In this document: in pieces, positions 62,281-64,000 of the stretch | Position numbering within the stretch: position 1 is the stretch's first letter | Layout: the number at the start of each line of letters is the position of its first letter | Assembly (NCBI GenBank): GCA_905221605.1 | Contig: CAJNDS010000890.1 | Span: forward strand, 1 to 64,000 | DNA from: Symbiodinium natans | Taxonomy: Eukaryota; Sar; Dinophyceae; Suessiales; Symbiodiniaceae | Direction of reading: 5' to 3' | DNA length: 64,000 nt | Position numbers and translations under genes: made by a program | Notes under the pieces: model-generated | Databases searched by the model: none | Told to the model about the DNA's origin: nothing | What the model saw: only the letters and a program-made list of their open reading frames with translations

Positions 62281-62764
62281 CAACCCTCCCCTCGAACAGG
62301 TGCGGCCCATTTCCGAAACCAAACAGCTCCTGAAACCCCATGCTAGGGGGCCTAACGAAGTCCAGGCTTCGAGCCCTATGAATCCAGGTGTTACATAAGG
62401 GTCCCTACACCCTAAACCCCAAACCCTAAACCCTAAACCCTAAACCCTGAACCCTAAACCCTAAACCCTAAACCCTAAAGTCATCATGATGCAATCAAAG
62501 TTATATTGAATGATTAGGGGTTAGTGGACTCCCTGGAAAATTGCCCGAAAGGTTTATACACTCTTTTTTGAGGCTCCTTCGAATTAGGGTTTAGGTAGGG
62601 TGTTGCCCTAAAGGTTTGTACTCTCTTTTTTGAGGCTTGTTTGAATTAGCGTTTAGGGAGGGTGCAGGGGTGTGGCTCCCGCATCACATCGGGGCACGTT
62701 TTCCTGCACAACCTTCCGGACACAAGTCTTCACAGCCAATAACCTCGTCGCAAGTCGACGTGAT

Positions 62765-62860
62765 ACATATGTATATATATATATGTATGTATATATGTAT
62801 GATATATATATATATATATATATACATATGATATATATATATATATATGTATATATCCTG
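62765..62860. repeat. (AT)n microsatellite
   Basis: TA runs with GTATG/CATATG interruptions. Confidence 0.95.
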
Positions 62861-63515
62861 CGCCCCCTCGGAGCCAGCAAAGAATATCATCAGCCAACGT
62901 CATTCATGGGATCTAGGCCCCTTCCCTCAAGCTCATACCCCGGCAGGGCTGCCACTTGCTTTAGTAGACTCAAACCCTAAACCCTAAAACCTAAACCTCA
63001 CAATATGACCGTTATGTTTGCTACCTAAAGAGGTGTCAGCCCTCAGCACAGCCAAAGCCCACATGAGCGGCTTTCACAGTCATGGTCCCTAAACCCTAAA
63101 CCCTACACCCTAAACCCCTTTTCTGAGTGTTTGGGCTTCGGTTCTTGGCGCCTGCTTTGGCTCGCCCTCCAGCCGGCTCGTACCTGCACCGGAAACTTAT
63201 CATCTCGCCCATGCTAACGTGCTCTGGTCCTGAACATGTAGGGTTGAGGGTTTCGGGTTCAGGGTTTAGTAGTTTAGGGTGCCTCAATTCAACATGCAGC
63301 TGGCGCCTTAAAACGATAGGAGATTGGCTCTCAAGTGCTATGCAAGTGCATGCAGCCTGCTCTGCTGGGAACACAATCCATGGCTCCCCCTCCCCCCGAG
63401 ATTTGCGGAAGTGGTGTCGGAGGGCCTCCATGGCCGGAAAGGAAAGAGGAAAAACCTCCTCGTTGTCGGGTTCCACGCTGGAGGGGCTGTGCCTGCTATG
63501 GCATGTTTTAGGGTT

Positions 63516-63827
63516 CTATGAGGGTTTCCGAAAACCAGGGGTGCTCTGTTTGGGGAGGGGTGGCGGACCTATAATGAGAAATTGTAGTATGCTGGGGGAA
63601 TATTGCGGTAAGTTCCTGGAAATATCCATGGACGGTTTGCAAGGAGTCTCATTTCTGCGATCGGCCTCTTGCACCGGAGACTGTGGAACCAGATGGACTG
63701 CGCTGGCGTCGGAAGGCGCATCGTCTGAGGCCTGGCCAACATTGCCAACACATATGACCCCGCACCCCAGCATCATAAGGCTGCGAGAGTACCTTGCACT
63801 GGCCAGGTACTTTGAGTGCTTAATCAC
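63516..63827 (-). CDS. Coding-like block with acidic paralogous motif
   Basis: The - frame contains HSKYLASARYSRSLMMLGCG, then VGQASDDAPSDASAVHLVPQ and SPVQEADRRNETPCKPSMDI. The SDDAPSDAS...HLV...Q motif matches 56598-56744. A 236-codon + frame also crosses this region (63127-63837) but runs through heptamer sequence, so I favour -. Confidence 0.4.
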   Translation of the reverse strand: MIKHSKYLASARYSRSLMMLGCGVICVGNVGQASDDAPSDASAVHLVPQSPVQEADRRNETPCKPSMDISRNLPQYSPSILQFLIIGPPPLPKQSTPGFRKPS

Positions 63828-64000
63828 AAAACCCTAAGTACAGAACTGCCCGCGCGTCCTCGTCGTGGACATCACCATGCCGCACCTCTGCCTGCATGAC
63901 CGACGCAGAGCCGCAGGTTTTAACAAGGTTCGGCACAGTTTACTCGTGACTCAGTGTTTGGGCCTCCTTTTTACCGTTGGTTCAACGCACGCACGGGGGT

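Noticed and set aside
63127-63837. 236-codon + strand open frame
   Set aside because: It runs through heptamer-derived sequence, and the conserved SDDAPSDAS motif is on the opposite strand.

Overview
The window looks like nuclear DNA of a dinoflagellate-type alveolate. Three things point there. One gene (29523-31523, - strand) joins a ubiquitin-like N-terminus to ankyrin repeats, an architecture I associate with Symbiodiniaceae. Some introns need GC-AG splice sites. Every gene I could assemble lies on one strand (-), in small exons. The dominant repeat is the plant/algal-type telomeric heptamer TTTAGGG/CCCTAAA, found in well over a hundred short interstitial arrays in both orientations. The species is not determined, and the lineage call rests on remembered family features, not a search.

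Most short unique islands between the arrays read as exons on the - strand. They are about 30-165 nt long, bounded by AG and GT (occasionally GC), with reading phase kept from one exon to the next. The best models are: (1) the ubiquitin-like/ankyrin gene, 5 exons; (2) a WD40-type beta-propeller gene, about 20 exons over 13772-23881; (3) the 3' part of an unknown gene, 5 exons at 38049-39139; (4) shorter chains at 9541-10246, 11434-11841, 40001-40300 and 40653-40901; (5) isolated exons with clear splice signals, several ending in a stop codon (28965, 32019, 41700, 42402). Introns are largely heptamer arrays plus short inverted-repeat elements. In several places the array itself supplies the splice site (GTTTAGGG as donor, TTTAG as acceptor).

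Layout: 1-2040, AT-rich segment without heptamers; 2-9 kb, heptamer arrays, poly-G tracts and a 1.7-kb block of GT/AT microsatellites; 9.5-26 kb, exon islands including the WD40 gene; 27-32.7 kb, ankyrin gene and neighbours; 33-47 kb, more exon islands in arrays; 47.4-49.2 kb, degenerate 42-bp minisatellite in both orientations; 49.2-50 kb, AT-rich degenerate satellite; 50.3-51.1 kb, coding-like blocks; 52.8-56.1 kb, tandem array of alternating acidic coding-like modules, interrupted by a 0.6-kb element with 28-bp terminal inverted repeats; 56.1-64 kb, scattered coding-like exons, duplicated segments and arrays.

At least six families of short non-autonomous inverted-repeat elements (A-F) recur. 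Two of them form introns 1 and 3 of the ankyrin gene with ends at or next to the splice sites, which fits introners (intron-generating transposons). Exon models come from reading the sequence only and need transcript support. No rRNA, tRNA, CRISPR array, plasmid origin or bacterial operon was recognised.
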